In this document: positions 61,085-64,000 of the stretch, in pieces
Layout: every line of letters begins with the position of its first letter
How positions within the stretch are numbered: the stretch's first letter is position 1
Origin: Nageia nagi
Taxonomy: Eukaryota; Pinophyta
Assembly: GCA_050084985.1 (NCBI GenBank)
Contig: JBITNC010000001.1
Span: 61,938,001 to 62,002,000 of the forward strand
Reading direction: 5' to 3'
DNA length: 64,000 nucleotides
The notes under the pieces: generated by a model
Seen by the model: only the letters and a program-made list of their open reading frames with translations
Told to the model about the DNA's origin: nothing
The model's database searches: none
Translations under genes and position numbers: made by a program

Positions 61085-62330
61085 AAGATCCCCAGGAATT
61101 TTTTAGAGCAGATAAAGAAGCCGGAGCCCCAAAGTTAAGTATCCCGGAAGTAAAACATTTCGGATAAAATGATGACATCACATAGGATAAGATAGTCGTA
61201 TTTTGGCAAAAAACCAGGTTCCAAAAATGATAATGTCAGCAAGGGGTGATGAAAATACCGAAGTCAATGGATAAAGCATTTTGGAATAATGATAAAAGCT
61301 CAGTTGTGGAAAGGCCCGATTTCAGGGGAAAGTGAGTAAAACATTTCTGGAAGTAGAAGATGACAACAAAACCTGGGTTCTGGAAGTGATGAGGTCAGCA
61401 AAGGAAATTGAGAAGCCGAAGTTAGTGAGTAAAACATTCCAGAGGTAAGAGATGACATCAGTGATTCCGGGCCTTAACCCAAAACCAGAGCCCGAAAGTG
61501 ATGAGGTTAGCGAGGAATGATCGAAGAAGTCGGAACCCTGTAAAATAAGTGTTTCAGAAGTAAAGCGTTCTAGAATGAAATGATGACATCGTGAAGTATG
61601 AGATAGTCTCATTTTGGTAAAGATCAGGTTTCAAAAATGATGTGTTCAGCAAAAGATAATCAAATAGCCAGAGCCGGTAGCTTAAGTATTTCAGAAGTAA
61701 AGCATTCCTGATAAAATGATGATGTCACGATGAAAAGGATAAAGCCCAGTTATGGAAAGGCCCAGGTTCTGGAAATGTTGAGGTCAGTAAGGGATAATTG
61801 AAGAAGCCAGAGCCCGTTAAGTAGAGCATTCCAAAAATATGATGATGACATCATAGATTTCAGGTCTTAACCTGAAACTGGAGCCCAAAAGTGATGAGGT
61901 CAGCAAAGAGCGATCAAATAGCTGGAGCCAGCGAGCAAAACATTCTGGAATGTAGAGATGAAGCTAGCAAAAGGTCAGATCATAGTTGTCAAGAAGCGTA
62001 TCATCTATAATCTTGCCCATTTTTGTAATATTCTACCAAGTGGCATATGTAGGTAGTATCAGTTAAAAGAATGCTGGAATCTTGAAGCCGATTTGTAACC
62101 ATTTCTGTTCTGTAAATCTTGTAACTGCTATTACTGCAATATAAGTATATGAAAATAAAGTGAAAGATAGGTTGAAAGCCTAGTATTGCTCTTTACATTT
62201 GTTCTCGAAGACCTATAGTTTTTATTAGTAATATGACACCATCTTGACCTTTCTTATCTAGCACTCGTAATTGTCATTCTTAATTTGGTTACATCGTGGC
62301 AGCTTGGCTTGTTTTCTGAATGATAATTGC
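61085..62330. repeat. GC-richer LTR-like insertion with ~125-bp subrepeats
   Basis: About seven copies of a unit with 'gatgaggtcagcaaagga', 'gaagccggagcc', 'taaaacattcc' and 'gatgatgacatca' lie near 61105, 61231, 61388, 61498, 61640, 61772 and 61894. After the array come a transcription-unit-like stretch ('gcaatataagtatatg' near 62140) and 'acatcgtggcagcttgg' near 62290, which could be an LTR end and primer site. The base composition contrasts with the surroundings, suggesting a younger insertion. The minus-strand 96-codon frame 61612-61322 is an effect of the repeats. Confidence 0.6.
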
Positions 62331-62489
62331 GGGTTGCTAGTATAACTGTGTCTGCTACATGGTAGAGTAAAGTTGGGAAACTATTAGAGAGTGAGAGCTT
62401 GTACCGTAGCTGCTACACTAGATTCAGGACAAGGTTTCACACATTGTGAAAGCCCACGTTGAACTAGTGATCCACCTTTGCTTTCTCTC

Positions 62490-62606
62490 TTATTACCCTA
62501 AACCTTTTGCTTAAATCCCTCGCACTCTACTCCTTTTATTTCTTTCCTGTTACCCTAGCCTTTTTCTTAAATCCCTCACACTCTACTCTTTTATCTCCTT
62601 TCCTGT
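62490..62606. repeat. 56-bp tandem duplication, pyrimidine-rich
   Basis: 'ttaaatccctcgcactctac' at 62511 recurs at 62567 as 'ttaaatccctcacactctac', with 'ttaccct' before and 'tttcctg' after each. Exactly 56 bp apart. Confidence 0.85.
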
Positions 62607-62609
62607 TAC

Positions 62610-63500
62610 TTTTTCTACGCCCAATTGATAAGGAACCAACCTTCTCCAGAGATCAGACTGTCACTAAAGTCTGTTCTTGATTTACTTTGGTTAAGATTGT
62701 TCACAGCGCATATATTACACAATCCTAATCAACAGTAATAAACCACATCTAAATATTTCCTTTGGTTAATTGACCCCATTAAAAGTTAATGAATTGCATG
62801 AGTTATTTAGATAAACTTACACATTAGTTAAAATACTACTTGAATCATATTAAAATAGTTTTAACTAATGGACATGTATGATTGGGAGGGTTAGAATTTA
62901 CATCCATGAGTACTTTACTTTGGTTAAATGGATGATCATGAGACCTATTAAATTGGACATCAATGAGTTTTAGATCATTACCAACCATTTACTTTAATTT
63001 TCCTATGTTCCCATCAATAAAATACTCTAAGCCCTAGAGCCAAAACCTAGAGATGAATACCGGGTTCATAGGTTAGAAGTTGTTAGTTTTCATTGAATGA
63101 ATATAAAAAAAGGAGGCTATACTTGGATTTTATCATCAAGATAGTTCTCAATGGAATTCCTTGAACCCCATTGCACTAAGGTGACCACTTTAAGTACCAA
63201 GTCGTTACTTAGCCTTAGATAGCCTAATAGGATTACCAAACCCTATTTGAACATTTGACTAGATAGAACAATTTAAGAAAATTAAAAAGATTAAAATGTA
63301 TAATTCACATCGCTCATATTGTAAAGATTAATTTAATATGGAAAAAATATAGAAAAAGATAACCACACTGAAAACATAAGTATGTATGTAGGTTGTTTAT
63401 GCATTTAATTATTTTCCTTGCAAACATAAATTCAAAAGATAAAAAATAGAATTATTATATTCAATGTTTTCTTCCTTCTTATAGTTTGAAAAAAAATAAA
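62610..63500. other. AT-rich stretch without a gene
   Basis: No frame or repeat noted. It probably belongs to the leader of element H. Confidence 0.4.
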
Positions 63501-63510
63501 AAACAAAAAA

Positions 63511-64000
63511 AATGGTTAACACTCCTCAAAGAGCTCATCAAAAGTAAGAACTAAATGATGAAAACTATTTAGGGGAAACAGAAAGTCATAGGTCTAGTAG
63601 AAATATTTTGAGAAGAGAATCTCCTCAAGATATAACTTGAGTTTACCCAAATCCTATTGATCATGACTTAGATGTATTTATAAAATGTCTAACATAATTA
63701 TGAATCCCTCATTCTTCTCATTCCCATAGTCTTCCTTTAGTTCCAAAATATTTAACATAAGATACACAACCAATCAATGTTGTGGAAGAGATTGAAGTAA
63801 GAAACATGCCTCTTTTACAAACTCATTTAGCTGATATTATACTTCAAAGAAGTCATTTTAGACCTAAATATGATTATGTCACATGTTATATACCAAATGG
63901 GTATTTATTTAAATCATATTTAATAAGGGATGATTATACTCCTTCCATAATATCTAGGTAGATAGAGGAATTTGATGATCAAGTCTCTATACATATAGCC
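63511..64000 (+). pseudogene. Damaged ORF, probably gag or ORF1 of element H, cut by the window end
   Basis: One plus-strand frame stays readable for about 160 codons from the ATG at 63511 ('MVNTPQRAHQK'), with six or seven stops, most at plausible Gln or Arg/Trp positions. Readable parts include 'PLLQTHLADIILQRSHFRPK' and 'YVTCYIPNGYLFKSYLI'. I recognise no domain. Its place downstream of an LTR and primer site suggests the first protein of H. The distance from the primer site (3.3 kb) is long and includes the insertion at 61085. Confidence 0.45.

Larger units (their letters stand above)
59161..64000 (+). mobile_element. Element H: 5' end of an LTR retrotransposon, open at the window edge
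   Basis: LTR 59161-60179, a near-perfect Met-tRNA primer site at 60182, then internal sequence running to the end of the window with a damaged ORF from 63511. It seems to be inserted in the LTR of G; its own 3' LTR would lie outside. Confidence 0.6.

Noticed and set aside
61322-61612. 96-codon minus-strand frame
   Set aside because: Lies across the ~125-bp subrepeats, shows no domain, and its repeated words follow the repeats.
1-64000. tRNA and rRNA genes
   Set aside because: No cloverleaf with B-box (GGTTCGAATCC-like) or conserved rRNA segment was noticed; Met-tRNA similarity is limited to primer-binding sites.

Overview
This window looks like a stretch of a very large, repeat-filled plant nuclear genome, most likely a gymnosperm. 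It is AT-rich (about 30% GC judged by eye). I found no intact protein-coding host gene, no rRNA or tRNA gene and no CRISPR array. Nearly everything recognisable is a decayed transposable element: Ty1/copia, several Ty3/gypsy elements, a Penelope-like element, or genes that appear to travel with them. The only host-type gene remnants are a degenerate PLS-type pentatricopeptide (PPR) fragment and two plant-mobile-domain (PMD) genes, and the PMD genes sit inside element-like contexts. Penelope-like elements with a GIY-YIG endonuclease are known in plants mainly from conifers, and very low GC caused by methylcytosine decay is known in some gymnosperms, Welwitschia among them. The species cannot be fixed from this sequence.

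Layout. 1-2100: AT-rich spacer with one short tandem array. 2130-3790: PPR pseudogene with internal ~250-bp tandem copies, ending abruptly against a copia gag. 3793-32822: a copia element whose reverse transcriptase is split by a nested stack. Gypsy A (minus strand, 6507-31927) sits in the copia. Element B (14475-31834) sits in the 5' LTR of A. Gypsy C (from 14938) sits just inside the left LTR of B. B carries a Tat/Ogre-like gag, an antisense PMD gene with visible introns, and about 6.7 kb of ~1.41-kb tandem repeats before its 3' LTR.

32823-42135: gypsy E (protease to integrase, plus strand), split by D (33376-38028), an LTR element without recognisable coding sequence that holds a GC-rich 36-bp minisatellite and a 49-bp array. 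42136-44990: no convincing gene. 44990-45800: 5'-truncated Penelope-like element with GIY-YIG endonuclease. 46951-54485: complete-ended gypsy F (minus strand) that has lost its reverse-transcriptase catalytic core. 54520-59160: element G, with a second antisense PMD gene, ~0.7-kb tandem repeats, a polypurine tract and a truncated LTR. 59161 to the end: element H, of the same LTR family and apparently inserted in the LTR of G, with a Met-tRNA-type primer site, a GC-richer LTR-like insertion and a damaged ORF running off the window.

Nothing here works as a pathway. The pattern of interest is the repeated arrangement of an antisense, intron-bearing PMD gene, then tandem repeats, then a 3' LTR, seen in both B and G. 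Most in-frame stops fall where Trp, Gln or Arg is expected (TGG, CAA and CGA read as TGA, TAG or TAA), and LTR and target-site copies differ mainly by G/A and C/T changes, as expected for long-methylated DNA. All coordinates and identity statements come from reading and aligning by eye.
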